DNA of 10,722 bases from Pseudoflavonifractor sp035562355. GTDB taxonomy: Bacteria; Bacillota; Clostridia; Oscillospirales; Oscillospiraceae. The first letter of the stretch is position 1; the number at the start of each line of letters is the position of its first letter. The notes beneath the pieces were generated by a model. The model was not told where the DNA came from, did not search any database, and saw nothing but the letters and a program-made list of their open reading frames with translations. The DNA is taken from NCBI GenBank assembly GCA_035562355.1, contig DATMXU010000108.1, positions 1 through 10,722 on the forward strand, read 5' to 3'. Below are positions 1-7,436 of this stretch, piece by piece. The position numbers were made by a program, and so were the translations under genes.

Positions 1-657
1 AAAGGCGAGGTGCTGGGCCTGTGCGGTGTGGTGGGCTCGGGCGTGGAGGAGGTTTGCGAGGTCCTCTGCGGCGACGAGAAGCCCTCCTTCGGCAGCATCA
101 GCATCAAGGGCAGGACGGTCTCCTTCTCGGCCCCCAAGCAAGCGCTGAAGGAAGGTCTGCTCATGATCCCCAAGGAGCGGCTCTTTGAGGGCATCGTCTC
201 CACCCTGCCGGTGGAGGAGAACATCGCCCTCTCCAACGCCCACAAGCTGGCCCGGGGACCCGTGGTCTCGGCCAGCGCCGTGCGCAGGCAGGCCGAGCAC
301 TGGATCAAGACGCTGCGTATCAAGACCCGGGGACCTAAGGAGCTGCTGATGCAGCTCTCGGGCGGCAATCAGCAGAAGGTGGTCTTCTCCCGCGCTCTGG
401 CCAGCGGGGCCGACGTGGTTATTTTGAACCACCCCACCCGGGGCGTGGATGTGGGCGCGAAGGAGGAGATCTACTCCCTGATCCGCGACATGACCGCGGA
501 GGGTAAGGCGGTCATCGTCCTGGGCGATACGCTGGACGAGTGCATCGGCCTCTCCTCCCGCATTTTGGTCATGAAGGACGGACTTCTCACCGGCGAGTTC
601 CAAGCCCCCGCCGACAATAAGCCCTCCCAGGTTGACGTTGTCAGCCTGATGATGTAA
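1..657 (+). CDS. Sugar ABC transporter ATP-binding protein, RbsA/MglA type (3' part, start outside window)
   Basis: This is the C-terminal half of a two-domain ABC ATPase of the ribose/galactose importer family. Only about 218 residues are visible and the frame is open from base 1, so the first nucleotide-binding domain lies upstream. The second domain shows a degenerate Walker A (GVVGSGVEE, residues 9-17, no Lys, as is usual for domain 2 of this family), an intact signature LSGGNQQK (119-126) and a D-loop region PTRGVDVG (145-152). The Walker B end, normally LDEPT, reads LNHPT (142-146), so both the metal-binding Asp and the catalytic Glu are missing. ATP hydrolysis would then rest on the unseen first domain. 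The stop codon overlaps the ribosome-binding site of the permease gene 13 nt downstream, so the two are co-transcribed. The family call is firm; the sugar is unknown. Confidence 0.93.
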   Translation, partial: KGEVLGLCGVVGSGVEEVCEVLCGDEKPSFGSISIKGRTVSFSAPKQALKEGLLMIPKERLFEGIVSTLPVEENIALSNAHKLARGPVVSASAVRRQAEHWIKTLRIKTRGPKELLMQLSGGNQQKVVFSRALASGADVVILNHPTRGVDVGAKEEIYSLIRDMTAEGKAVIVLGDTLDECIGLSSRILVMKDGLLTGEFQAPADNKPSQVDVVSLMM

Positions 658-670
658 GGAGGAACAAGGA

Positions 671-1678
671 ATGCCTGTAAACACACCGGAAAAGCTGTCC
701 GCCCGCCTGAGCCTTCGTGAGAACATCATGAAGTATTTCAGTTTCTCGGCCATTATCATTCTGCTGGTGGTCCTCTCCCTCACCCAGAAGAACTTCTTGG
801 GCACCATGAATCTGACAAACCTCCTGCGGGATACCGCCCCTCTGATGATCATGTCGGCGGGCATGACGCTGGTGCTCATGTTCGGCTCCATCGACCTGTC
901 CATGGGCGCGGCCTGCTCAGTCTCCAATGTGATGTATGTCCACCTGCTCCTCGCCATTGGGGACCGTTTTCCCTCCCCCTTCCTGGCGGGCCTGGTGTGC
1001 CTTCTCATCTCCCTGTGCTTTGGCATGCTCTCAGGCGTCGCTCTGGGCTTTATCCACGTAAAGCTAAAGGTCCCCTCCTTCATCGCCTCGCTGGGCTTTA
1101 TGTCGGTGTGGCAGTCCACCGCCCTCCTGATCACCCAGAACCCCGAGTCGGTGCGCAAGGCCCTCTGGCCCGCCATCGACTGGTACCGCATCTCCTTCGG
1201 CGTGGTGGGCCTGCCCTTGGTGCTGGCCCTGGTCATCATCCTGCTGTGTTTCTGCCTCACCCGGTTCACCGCCTTCGGCAAGACCATCTTCGCCATCGGC
1301 GGCAACGAGCGGGCCACCCGGGTAGCCGGCATGAACGTGGACCGCACCAAGATCCTGGTCTTCACCATCAACGGCATCCTGGCCGCCCTGGCCGGCGTCT
1401 TTCTGGCCGCCAACCTCAAGAGCAGCGCCCCCACCATCGGCGATCCTTTCACCCTGAAGATTGTGGCGGCCTGCGCCCTGGGCGGCACCTCCCTGGCGGG
1501 CGGCAAGGGCAGCGAGCTGGGAACCATTCTGGGCGTGTTCACCGTGGCCCTTATTGAAAACGGCATGAACTTCATCGGCGTGGACGCCTACTGGCAGAGT
1601 ATCGTCTTCGGCGCCTTTGTGCTCATCGCCATCGCCCTCACCGTCGACCGCAGGACCAAGGGGCAAATCGTGAAATAA
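671..1678 (+). CDS. Sugar ABC transporter permease, RbsC family
   Basis: Inner-membrane permease of 335 aa that would form the translocation pore with the ATPase encoded just upstream. The protein is very hydrophobic with about eight to ten membrane segments. It carries family landmarks: IDLSMGAA near residue 75 (usual form IDLSVG), the cytoplasmic coupling segment TAFGKTIFAIGGNERATRVAG near 197-217, GGTSLAGGKGS near 273-283, and ENGMNFIGVDAYWQ near 296-309. The length is normal for the family. The start is supported by AAGGAGG at 656-662, which overlaps the stop of the ATPase gene. The gene for the isomerase begins 14 nt after its stop. No solute-binding protein is visible; it is probably upstream of the window. 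Substrate is a pentose, hexose or polyol by family, not resolved further. Confidence 0.95.
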   Translation: MPVNTPEKLSARLSLRENIMKYFSFSAIIILLVVLSLTQKNFLGTMNLTNLLRDTAPLMIMSAGMTLVLMFGSIDLSMGAACSVSNVMYVHLLLAIGDRFPSPFLAGLVCLLISLCFGMLSGVALGFIHVKLKVPSFIASLGFMSVWQSTALLITQNPESVRKALWPAIDWYRISFGVVGLPLVLALVIILLCFCLTRFTAFGKTIFAIGGNERATRVAGMNVDRTKILVFTINGILAALAGVFLAANLKSSAPTIGDPFTLKIVAACALGGTSLAGGKGSELGTILGVFTVALIENGMNFIGVDAYWQSIVFGAFVLIAIALTVDRRTKGQIVK

Positions 1679-1692
1679 GGAGTGTTTTTACT

Positions 1693-2271
1693 ATGTCCGA
1701 GCTCAAGCCCTTTGTCCTGGACTTTAACCCACACACCGGCCGCTGTGAGAGCGGGAGGGCACAGCCCACCTACCGCCGCATCTCCAACATGGCCGCCCAG
1801 TTCGCCGACGAGGCCGCCGCGCGGAACCTGGAGGCCGGGGGGGACCCTCTGCTCTATGAGTTTTATGAGCTGGAGCTGCCCGCGGAGGGCGGCGTACTCC
1901 AGTTCGGCACCACCACCCTCTACCCCGGCAAGGTGGGAGACGAGTACTTCATGACCAAGGGCCACTTCCATACCATTCTGGACACCTCCGAGGTCTACTA
2001 CGGCCTATCGGGCCACGGCCTCATGATGATGGAGACCCCCGAGGGAGATGTGGAGTGCCTGGAGATTCACCCCGGGGACGCCCTCTACGTCCCCGGCCGC
2101 TGGGCCCACCGCAGCATCAACACCGGCGATGAGCCCCTCGTCATGTTCTTTGTCTACCGCTCTGACGCGGGCCACGACTACGGCACCATCGAGAGTAAGG
2201 GCTACCGCAAGCTGGTGGTGGACCGCGGCGGCGTCCCCACCTTGATCGACAACCCCAAGTGGGTGAAGTAA
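1693..2271 (+). CDS. Cupin-type (archaeal-type) glucose-6-phosphate isomerase
   Basis: A 192-aa cupin enzyme that by family interconverts glucose 6-phosphate and fructose 6-phosphate using a bound metal; it is unrelated to the classical PGI fold. The metal site reads H91-x-H93-x6-E100 (TKGHFH...SEVYYGLSGHG), with the fourth ligand H139 in VPGRWAHRSIN. This spacing is that of the Pyrococcus furiosus enzyme. The C-terminal part DAGHDYGTIESKGYRKLVV (158-176) is also characteristic. Start: ATG with AAGGAG at 1677-1682 and a 10-nt gap. It sits between the ABC permease and two dehydrogenases, so it may act on an imported sugar's phosphate; a related sugar-phosphate substrate cannot be excluded. Most Firmicutes carry a classical PGI elsewhere, which would make this a pathway-dedicated paralogue (inference). 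Confidence 0.9.
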   Translation: MSELKPFVLDFNPHTGRCESGRAQPTYRRISNMAAQFADEAAARNLEAGGDPLLYEFYELELPAEGGVLQFGTTTLYPGKVGDEYFMTKGHFHTILDTSEVYYGLSGHGLMMMETPEGDVECLEIHPGDALYVPGRWAHRSINTGDEPLVMFFVYRSDAGHDYGTIESKGYRKLVVDRGGVPTLIDNPKWVK

Positions 2272-2344
2272 AGGTAGATTTTTGGCCTTTATCCGTACCA
2301 AAATGTGAATCCATAAATTCAAATTATCATAGGAGGCCTTTTCC

Positions 2345-3457
2345 ATGTCCATGCTACTCAACACCACCAGAGCCTGGGGCTCTCCCAGCCGGTACATCCA
2401 GGGCCGCGACGAGCTCAGCAACATGAGAAAACACACCGAGATTTACGGCAAGAAGGTCTTTTTCCTCATCGACGTATTCTTCTACGACTCCTTTGCCGCC
2501 AAATTTTCCGACCTCTACGCGGGGAGCGACAGCGCCATTCTGTGCGAAAAGTTCGCCGGCCAGACTACCGAGGCTGAGATCCTCCGCTGCACCGACGTGG
2601 CGGCGGCCCTGAACCCCGACGTAGTGGTTGGCATCGGCGGCGGCAAGACCATGGACACCGCCAAGGCCTTGGCTGACAACTACGGCGCCGCCACCGTCAT
2701 CGTCCCCACCACCGCCTCCACCGACGCGCCCGCCATGGGCCTGTCGGTCATCTACACCGAGGAGGGCGAGCACATCGGCGCCCGCCACTATAAGAAGAAC
2801 CCCGACCTGGTGCTGTTGGATACCGAGGTCATTGCCAAGGCCCCCGTCCGTTTCCTGGTGGCCGGCATGGGGGACGCACTGGCCACCTTCCCCGAGTGCC
2901 GGGCCAACGAGCGCTCCTTCTCCCCCAACTACGTAAACTCCGGCTACCGCCAGACTGTGGCGGGCTATGTCATCTCCCAGGCCTGCCATGAGGTCGTCCT
3001 CTCCAAGGGCGTTAGCGCCTACCGCGCCGCCAAACTGGGTCTGTGCACCCCCGACCTGGAGGATGTGGTGGAGGCCAACACCCTCCTCTCCGGCCTGGGT
3101 GTACAGAACACCTCCTGCGCGGGGGCCCACTCCATCGCCGAGGGCATCACCGTCCTGCCCCCCTGCGCCCGCCTCCTCCATGGCGAGGTGGTGGCCTTCG
3201 GCGTGCTGGTACAGCTCATCGTCGAGGGGGCCGATTCCGAGGAGCTCGACCAGCTCTACACCTTTTTCAACACCGTAGGCCTGCCCACCACCTTTAAGGA
3301 CCTGGGTATCCCCGACGCCACCGAGGCCGATATTATGGCGGTGGCCGAGGCCTCCATGCGCTCCTACTGGGACGTGGAGCCCTTCCCCGTCACCCCCCGG
3401 ATGATCTCTGACGGCATCATGATGGCAAACACCCTCGGCAAGCGCAAGAAGAACTAA
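2345..3457 (+). CDS. gldA: GldA-type iron/zinc-dependent polyol (glycerol-like) dehydrogenase
   Basis: A 370-aa member of the group III metal-dependent alcohol dehydrogenases, closest to glycerol dehydrogenase: NAD-dependent oxidation of a polyol to a ketone, or the reverse. Visible landmarks are the nucleotide-binding GIGGGKTMDTAKA (95-107), ASTDAP (124-129) with LSVIYTEEGE, and the three metal ligands typical of GldA: D177 in GMGDALAT, H262 in GAHSIAEGI and H279 in LLHGEVVAFG. Start: ATG with AGGAGG at 2331-2336 and an 8-nt gap; an alternative in-frame ATG two codons later is less well spaced. It is separated from the isomerase by a relatively AT-rich 73-bp gap and from the next dehydrogenase by 29 bp, so it belongs to the same operon. 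The context suggests a sugar alcohol or dehydro-sugar rather than glycerol as substrate; that is inference. Confidence 0.88.
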   Translation: MSMLLNTTRAWGSPSRYIQGRDELSNMRKHTEIYGKKVFFLIDVFFYDSFAAKFSDLYAGSDSAILCEKFAGQTTEAEILRCTDVAAALNPDVVVGIGGGKTMDTAKALADNYGAATVIVPTTASTDAPAMGLSVIYTEEGEHIGARHYKKNPDLVLLDTEVIAKAPVRFLVAGMGDALATFPECRANERSFSPNYVNSGYRQTVAGYVISQACHEVVLSKGVSAYRAAKLGLCTPDLEDVVEANTLLSGLGVQNTSCAGAHSIAEGITVLPPCARLLHGEVVAFGVLVQLIVEGADSEELDQLYTFFNTVGLPTTFKDLGIPDATEADIMAVAEASMRSYWDVEPFPVTPRMISDGIMMANTLGKRKKN

Positions 3458-3486
3458 CCGTTGCTCTTTTTTAGGAGGTAAAAACG

Positions 3487-4506
3487 ATGAAAGCCATCCA
3501 GTACTCCGCCGCCCGCACCTTTTCCGTGGTTGAAGTCGAAAAGCCCGTGCCCGCCCCCCATCAGGTGGTCATCCGGGTAAAGGCCTGCGGCATCTGTAAG
3601 ACCGACCTGAGCATCCATGACGGCAGCTTCCTCGCCCAGTTTCCCCTCATCAACGGCCACGAGTTTGCCGGTGTAGTCGACAGCGTAGGCAGCGCCGTTA
3701 CCGAGTGGAAACCCGGCGACCGCGTCACCGCCGACAACACCGAGCTGTGCGGCTACTGCGACGCCTGCCGCGCCGACAAGCCCCTCTACTGCGAAAACTT
3801 TGACAGCCACGGATGCAACATGTCGGGCGGCTTTGCCGAGTATGTGCTCATCAACCACGACAAGGTCTTCCCCATCAGCGACCTTCTGAGCTTTGAGCAG
3901 GCCACCTTTACCGAGCCCACCGCCTGCGCCGTCCATGGGGTGGACCGCATCGCCCCCCGCTTTGGGGACAGCGTCCTCATGTTCGGCGCGGGCCCCACCG
4001 GCATCATCCTCGCCCAGCTCCTCCGCCGGGCCGGGGCGGGCCGCATGGTCATCGCCGACCCCCACGCCGACAAGCTTGACATTTTGCGCAAATACGGCTT
4101 TGAGGATCTGGTGGTCATCGACAAGGCAGACCCCGCCATGCACACCGAAGAGATCAAAAAGCTCCAGCCCAAGGGGTTTGATATCGTCGTCGAGGCCACC
4201 GGCTCGGCGGGCGTGTTTGAGCGGTGTTTCGACTTCGTCCACATGGGCAGCAAGATCGTGGCCTACGGCGTGTGCGCCGCCGACGCGAAGGTGAGCGTCA
4301 GCCCCTACGACATCTTCAGCCAGGAGTACACCATCCTGGGCTCCTTCGCCCAGACCCACTGTTTCGGCAGGGCCCTGGAGTACCTGGAGCGCGGCGTGGT
4401 GCGGGTGGATGAGCTGGTCTCCCACCGGCTCCCTCTGGAGAGCTACGGCGAGGGCCTGGAGCTCATCATGAACAAGAAAGCCAAAAAGATCATCATCAAT
4501 CCCTGA
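3487..4506 (+). CDS. Zinc-dependent MDR alcohol/polyol dehydrogenase (sorbitol/threonine dehydrogenase-like)
   Basis: A 339-aa medium-chain dehydrogenase. The catalytic zinc site is visible: C37 in ACGICKTDLS, H58-E59 in NGHEF, and E143 in FTEPTACAVHG. The structural zinc lobe is complete: C88, C91, C94 and C102. The Rossmann loop is GAGPTG (167-172). An acidic residue, D191, sits at the end of the second strand (VIADPH) and predicts NAD(H) rather than NADP(H). The start is fixed by AGGAGGT at 3473-3479 with a 7-nt gap. It is the last gene of the operon, 29 bp after the GldA-like gene and 4 bp before a strong hairpin. The family covers sorbitol, galactitol-phosphate, xylitol and threonine dehydrogenases. 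The context favours a polyol or sugar alcohol; the exact substrate cannot be called. Confidence 0.92.
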   Translation: MKAIQYSAARTFSVVEVEKPVPAPHQVVIRVKACGICKTDLSIHDGSFLAQFPLINGHEFAGVVDSVGSAVTEWKPGDRVTADNTELCGYCDACRADKPLYCENFDSHGCNMSGGFAEYVLINHDKVFPISDLLSFEQATFTEPTACAVHGVDRIAPRFGDSVLMFGAGPTGIILAQLLRRAGAGRMVIADPHADKLDILRKYGFEDLVVIDKADPAMHTEEIKKLQPKGFDIVVEATGSAGVFERCFDFVHMGSKIVAYGVCAADAKVSVSPYDIFSQEYTILGSFAQTHCFGRALEYLERGVVRVDELVSHRLPLESYGEGLELIMNKKAKKIIINP

Positions 4507-4510
4507 CCTA

Positions 4511-4552
4511 TTAAGAGGAGCGGCTGCCGACAATGGCAGCCGCTCCTCTTAA
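4511..4552 (+). terminator. Hairpin terminator of the sugar/polyol operon
   Basis: A perfect 18-bp inverted repeat (4511-4528 with 4535-4552) around a 6-nt loop begins 4 bp after the MDR dehydrogenase stop codon. The arm ends in CTCTTAA rather than in a long T-run, so it is a strong but not classical intrinsic terminator. It could also act as an mRNA 3' end stabiliser. Confidence 0.75.
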
Positions 4553-4629
4553 GGTCTCTCAAGCTTTCTCACCCAGGAGCACATGCCCGGGAGCAGCCGG
4601 GAAATTCCGCGACAAACTAAAATTTAATC

Positions 4630-4657
4630 TTCCCACCCGGGGATTCTATGTTATAAT
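4630..4657 (+). promoter_or_regulatory. Sigma-A extended -10 promoter for the DUF368 gene
   Basis: TGTTATAAT at 4649-4657 is a perfect extended -10. A weak -35 (TTCCCA, 4630-4635) sits 16 bp upstream. Transcription would start near 4664 and give a leader of about 65 nt that opens with a 6-bp hairpin (GTCCTC/GAGGAC, 4669-4685). The promoter follows the terminator of the preceding operon, so this gene is an independent unit. Confidence 0.72.
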
Positions 4658-4729
4658 GAATCCGGTATGTCCTCTCATGGAGGACAACGGACCAAGCAAT
4701 CCAACGACAGATGATAGAGGACTTGCATT

Positions 4730-5611
4730 ATGACGGAACACGATTCTTCCACTCATAGCTCCCCCGGTACGGCGGCCAAGTTTTTCCGCCGCTTTTTCAT
4801 GGGGCTGGTCATCGGTATCGCCTGTATCACACCGGGTCTGTCCGGGGGCATGATCGCCGCCTCCTCCGGTCTGTACGAGCCGGGCCTGCATGCTCTGACC
4901 CACCTGCACAGGGACTTTCGGCGCGGCTTTCGGTTTCTCTTTCCCCTCGGGTTGGGCGGCCTGACCGGCGTTTTTCTCTTCAGTAACCTCATGAAATTTT
5001 TGATGGTCCGGGCCCCTACAACGATTTTGTACGTCTTCCTCGGCCTGGTGGCGGGCAGCCTCCCCTCCTTCCTCCAGGAGGCCAACCGCCGCGGTTTCCG
5101 CAAGCGCTGGCTGGGGGTGGGCTTTGCCACCTTCGCCCTGGTGGTCTTTGTAGAGCTCCTTCTGGGCCGGGTCCTGCCCCCCGCGGGGCTGCCGCTGAAC
5201 ATGATGACCGCCCTTCTGGGCGGTGCGCTCATCGCGGTGGGCACGGTGATCCCCGGCGTCAGCTCCTCCTTCCTTCTGATCCAGCTTGGCATCTATGAGC
5301 CGTTTTTGGAGGCCCTTACCAGTTTCGACCTTCCCATCCTCTTCTCCGTGGCGGTGGGATGCGGCGGCGTGGCTCTGGTGTTGGTCTTTGCGGCGGACTG
5401 GGTCTTCAAGCGGTTCCACGGCGTGGCGTACTACGCGGTACTGGGTTTTCTGGCCGGGTCGGTCGTAGCTGTCTTTCCTGGTTTCGCCAAGGGCCTCTGG
5501 GTCGCGGTGGACGTTCTCCTCTTTGCGGTCAGCGCCCTCGGGTGCTGGCAGCTGATGAGACGGACCCCGCCGGACCGGGGCGAGACGGTACCTCCACAAG
5601 ATAGTCATTGA
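4730..5611 (+). CDS. popT: DUF368 family membrane protein, PopT-type undecaprenyl-phosphate translocase
   Basis: A 293-aa polytopic membrane protein. It has the duplicated DUF368 motif: ITPGLSGGMIAASSGLYE at 33-50 and VIPGVSSSFLLIQLGIYEPF at 173-192, showing an internal repeat of two half-domains, each followed by several hydrophobic segments. DUF368 proteins (PopT) return undecaprenyl phosphate across the membrane for reuse in peptidoglycan and other envelope polymer synthesis; this is published for the family, and its application here is by homology. The start uses AGAGG at 4716-4720 with a 9-nt gap, behind its own extended -10 promoter. A phosphate transporter follows 84 bp downstream. The N-terminus (about 20 residues, Ser/Thr-rich) and the C-terminal tail (PPDRGETVPPQ) are hydrophilic. 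The family call is firm; transport has not been shown for this protein. Confidence 0.9.
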   Translation: MTEHDSSTHSSPGTAAKFFRRFFMGLVIGIACITPGLSGGMIAASSGLYEPGLHALTHLHRDFRRGFRFLFPLGLGGLTGVFLFSNLMKFLMVRAPTTILYVFLGLVAGSLPSFLQEANRRGFRKRWLGVGFATFALVVFVELLLGRVLPPAGLPLNMMTALLGGALIAVGTVIPGVSSSFLLIQLGIYEPFLEALTSFDLPILFSVAVGCGGVALVLVFAADWVFKRFHGVAYYAVLGFLAGSVVAVFPGFAKGLWVAVDVLLFAVSALGCWQLMRRTPPDRGETVPPQDSH

Positions 5612-5636
5612 AATATGACAAAAAACCCGTTATACT
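5608..5636 (+). promoter_or_regulatory. Strong sigma-A promoter for the pit gene, overlapping the popT stop codon
   Basis: TTGAAA (5608-5613), a 17-bp spacer and TATACT (5631-5636) match 5 of 6 bases each of the sigma-A consensus with ideal spacing. The -35 box contains the TGA stop of the DUF368 gene (5609-5611). The predicted start is near 5643, giving a leader of about 50 nt. The phosphate transporter can thus be expressed apart from popT. Confidence 0.78.
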
Positions 5637-5695
5637 ACCATAGGTGTTTCATTGCCGTTTGAACATTGGAAATAAAGATAGAAGGAGTATAGCGG

Positions 5696-6745
5696 ATGAT
5701 CGACTTTGCAGGTTTCCTCTCCCAGCTTGTGCAAAACCCGATGCTGCTGATCACAGTATTACTGACGCTGGCTGTTGTCCTGGTCAATGGCTGGACCGAC
5801 GCGCCCAACGCCATTGCCACAGCCATTTCCACCCGGGCCATCGCCCCCCGCCCCGCCATCATCATGGCCGCAATTTTTAACTTTCTGGGCATTTTGGTCA
5901 TGACCACCATCAACAAGACGGTGGCTGAGACCATCTATAATATGGTGGACTTTGGCAACAACTCCCACGAGGCCCTGGTAGCCCTCTGCGCCGCAATGGT
6001 GGCCATTGTCCTCTGGGCGGTGGCGGCCTGGGTCTTCGGCATTCCCACCAGTGAGAGTCACGCGCTCATCGCCGGACTCACCGGCGCAGCCATCGCCATG
6101 CACGGCGGCCTCTCGGGGGTCAACGGCGCCGAGTGGATCAAGGTGCTCTACGGCCTTGTACTCTCCACCCTTCTGGGCTTTGCCATGGGCTTTGTGGTGG
6201 TCAAGCTGATCGAGCTGATCTTCCGCCGGGCCAACCGGAAAAAGACCAACGGTTTCTTCAGGCGGGCCCAGGTGGGCGGCGCGGCGGCCATGGCCTTTAT
6301 GCACGGCGCACAGGACGGGCAGAAGTTCATCGGCGTGTTCCTGCTGGGCATGGCCCTCGCCAATGGACAGACCGAGGCCACCACCTTTGCCATCCCCTTC
6401 TGGCTCATTCTGCTCTGCTCCCTCGTCATGGGCCTGGGCACCTCCATCGGCGGCTACCGCATCATCAAGGCGGTGGGCATGGACATGGTAAAGCTGGAGA
6501 CCTACCAGGGCTTTGCCGCCGATATCGCGGGCGCGAGCTGCCTGCTCATCTCCTCAGTGTCGGGCATCCCGGTCTCCACCACCCACACCAAGACCACCGC
6601 CATCATGGGCGTGGGCGCTGCAAAACGCATACGCAGTGTGGACTGGAGCGTGGTAAAGGAGATGGTCCTCACCTGGGTACTTACCTTTCCCGGCTGCGGC
6701 CTGATCGGTTTCATTATCGCCAAGATCTTCGTGGCGTTCCTCTAA
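5696..6745 (+). CDS. pit: PiT family inorganic phosphate transporter
   Basis: A 349-aa membrane protein of the PiT family (low-affinity, cation-coupled phosphate uptake). The duplicated PiT signature is visible: NGWTDAPNAIATAISTRAI (31-49, usual form G-x-N-D-x-x-N) and GAQDGQKFIGV (204-214). Further family landmarks are GIPTSESHALIAGLTGA (115-131) and SGIPVSTTHTKTTAIMGVG (289-307). A basic cytoplasmic loop near 177-190 separates the two halves. The first copy carries Thr-Asp where many members have Asn-Asp. Start: ATG with AAGGAG at 5682-5687 and an 8-nt gap. The Pit accessory gene follows after 27 bp, the standard pit operon layout. No clear PHO box was recognised in the leader. Confidence 0.95.
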   Translation: MIDFAGFLSQLVQNPMLLITVLLTLAVVLVNGWTDAPNAIATAISTRAIAPRPAIIMAAIFNFLGILVMTTINKTVAETIYNMVDFGNNSHEALVALCAAMVAIVLWAVAAWVFGIPTSESHALIAGLTGAAIAMHGGLSGVNGAEWIKVLYGLVLSTLLGFAMGFVVVKLIELIFRRANRKKTNGFFRRAQVGGAAAMAFMHGAQDGQKFIGVFLLGMALANGQTEATTFAIPFWLILLCSLVMGLGTSIGGYRIIKAVGMDMVKLETYQGFAADIAGASCLLISSVSGIPVSTTHTKTTAIMGVGAAKRIRSVDWSVVKEMVLTWVLTFPGCGLIGFIIAKIFVAFL

Positions 6746-6772
6746 GCGCAGATTTATAAAGGATGTGACGAA

Positions 6773-7393
6773 ATGTCAAAGAGAAACAACCCCTATTTTG
6801 ACGACTTTATCGCTATGGCGGAGTTCTCCTGCCAGGCAGCGGAGTATCTGCACAAGGTGATAACCGACTACCGGCCCGAGACTCTGGGCCAGCGCCGGGA
6901 GGAAATGCACCAGATCGAGCACACCGCCGACGCGGCCAAGCACAGCATGATGGCCCGGCTGAACAAGGAATTCGTCACCCCCATCGATCGGGAGGACATC
7001 ATCCAGCTTGCCAACGAGCTGGACAACGTGACCGATAAGATCGACGACATCCTCATCCGCATGTATATGTATAACATAAAGGCGGTCCGCCCGGCCACCA
7101 TCGCCTTCACCGACGTGATCGTCCGCTGCTGTCAGGCCCTGCGGACGGCCATTCTGGAGTTCCACAACTTCCAGAAGTCCACCACCCTCATTCCTGCCAT
7201 CATCGCGGTGAACACCGCCGAGGAGGAGGGGGACGCCCTCTATATCGACGCCGTGCGCGACCTCTACCAGAGCGTCTCCAATCCCATTGAGGTCACCGCC
7301 TGGAGCGAGCTTTTCGACCGGCTGGAGGACTGCTGTGACGCCTGCGAACACGTGGCCGACAGCATGGAGATTATCGTACTGAAAAATTCCTGA
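6773..7393 (+). CDS. DUF47 / PhoU-like Pit accessory protein
   Basis: A 206-aa, mostly helical cytoplasmic protein of the DUF47 family, distant relatives of PhoU that accompany PiT transporters and are thought to tune their activity. Visible family features are the HQIEHTAD segment (46-53), FVTPIDREDIIQLANELDNV (67-86) followed by TDKIDD, NTAEEEGDALY (147-157) and DRLEDCCDACEHVADSMEII (182-201). The acidic E/D-x3-D arrays are the metal-cluster type of motif found in PhoU-like proteins. The start is supported by AAAGGA at 6758-6763 with a 9-nt gap. It lies 27 bp behind pit and is followed at once by a terminator, so pit and this gene form a two-gene unit, with popT probably contributing read-through. 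Confidence 0.92.
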   Translation: MSKRNNPYFDDFIAMAEFSCQAAEYLHKVITDYRPETLGQRREEMHQIEHTADAAKHSMMARLNKEFVTPIDREDIIQLANELDNVTDKIDDILIRMYMYNIKAVRPATIAFTDVIVRCCQALRTAILEFHNFQKSTTLIPAIIAVNTAEEEGDALYIDAVRDLYQSVSNPIEVTAWSELFDRLEDCCDACEHVADSMEIIVLKNS

Positions 7394-7402
7394 GGTCCGC
7401 AA

Positions 7403-7436
7403 AAAATGCCCCGCTGACGTGTCAGCGGGGCATTTT
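7403..7436 (+). terminator. Intrinsic terminator of the pit operon
   Basis: A perfect 16-bp inverted repeat, 7403-7418 with 7421-7436, starts 9 bp after the DUF47 stop. The left arm begins AAAATGCCCC and the right arm ends GCATTTT, so it can work in both directions. Its core is nearly identical to the hairpin at 7609-7640 on the far side of the repeat element. Confidence 0.85.

Noticed and set aside
2306..2321. Short inverted repeat TGAAT-N6-ATTCA in the AT-rich gap before the GldA-like gene, as an operator or internal promoter
   Set aside because: Only 5 bp per arm and no well-spaced -35/-10 pair. It could arise by chance in an AT-rich 73-bp gap. A regulator site cannot be claimed from this alone.
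3454..4533. Minus-strand open frame of 359 codons opposite the MDR dehydrogenase
   Set aside because: It exactly mirrors a gene with complete zinc and cofactor motifs. The protein is low-complexity (Gly, Ala, Val, Asp, His rich), as expected from the antisense of GC-rich codons, and it has no ribosome-binding site.
4533..4733. Plus-strand open frame of 66 codons overlapping the popT start by ATGA (also an 18-codon version from 4677)
   Set aside because: The long form begins in the loop of the upstream terminator and spans the popT promoter. The short form has no ribosome-binding site. The ATGA overlap looks accidental.
4646..5608. Minus-strand open frame of 320 codons opposite the DUF368 gene
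   Set aside because: Antisense artefact of a well-supported membrane protein gene. The product is rich in Gln, Lys, Glu and Gly with no domain, and it would run through the popT promoter.
5637..5695. PHO box or riboswitch in the pit leader
   Set aside because: The leader is only about 50 nt, has no strong stem, and I see no repeated TTAACA-like hexamers at 11-bp spacing.
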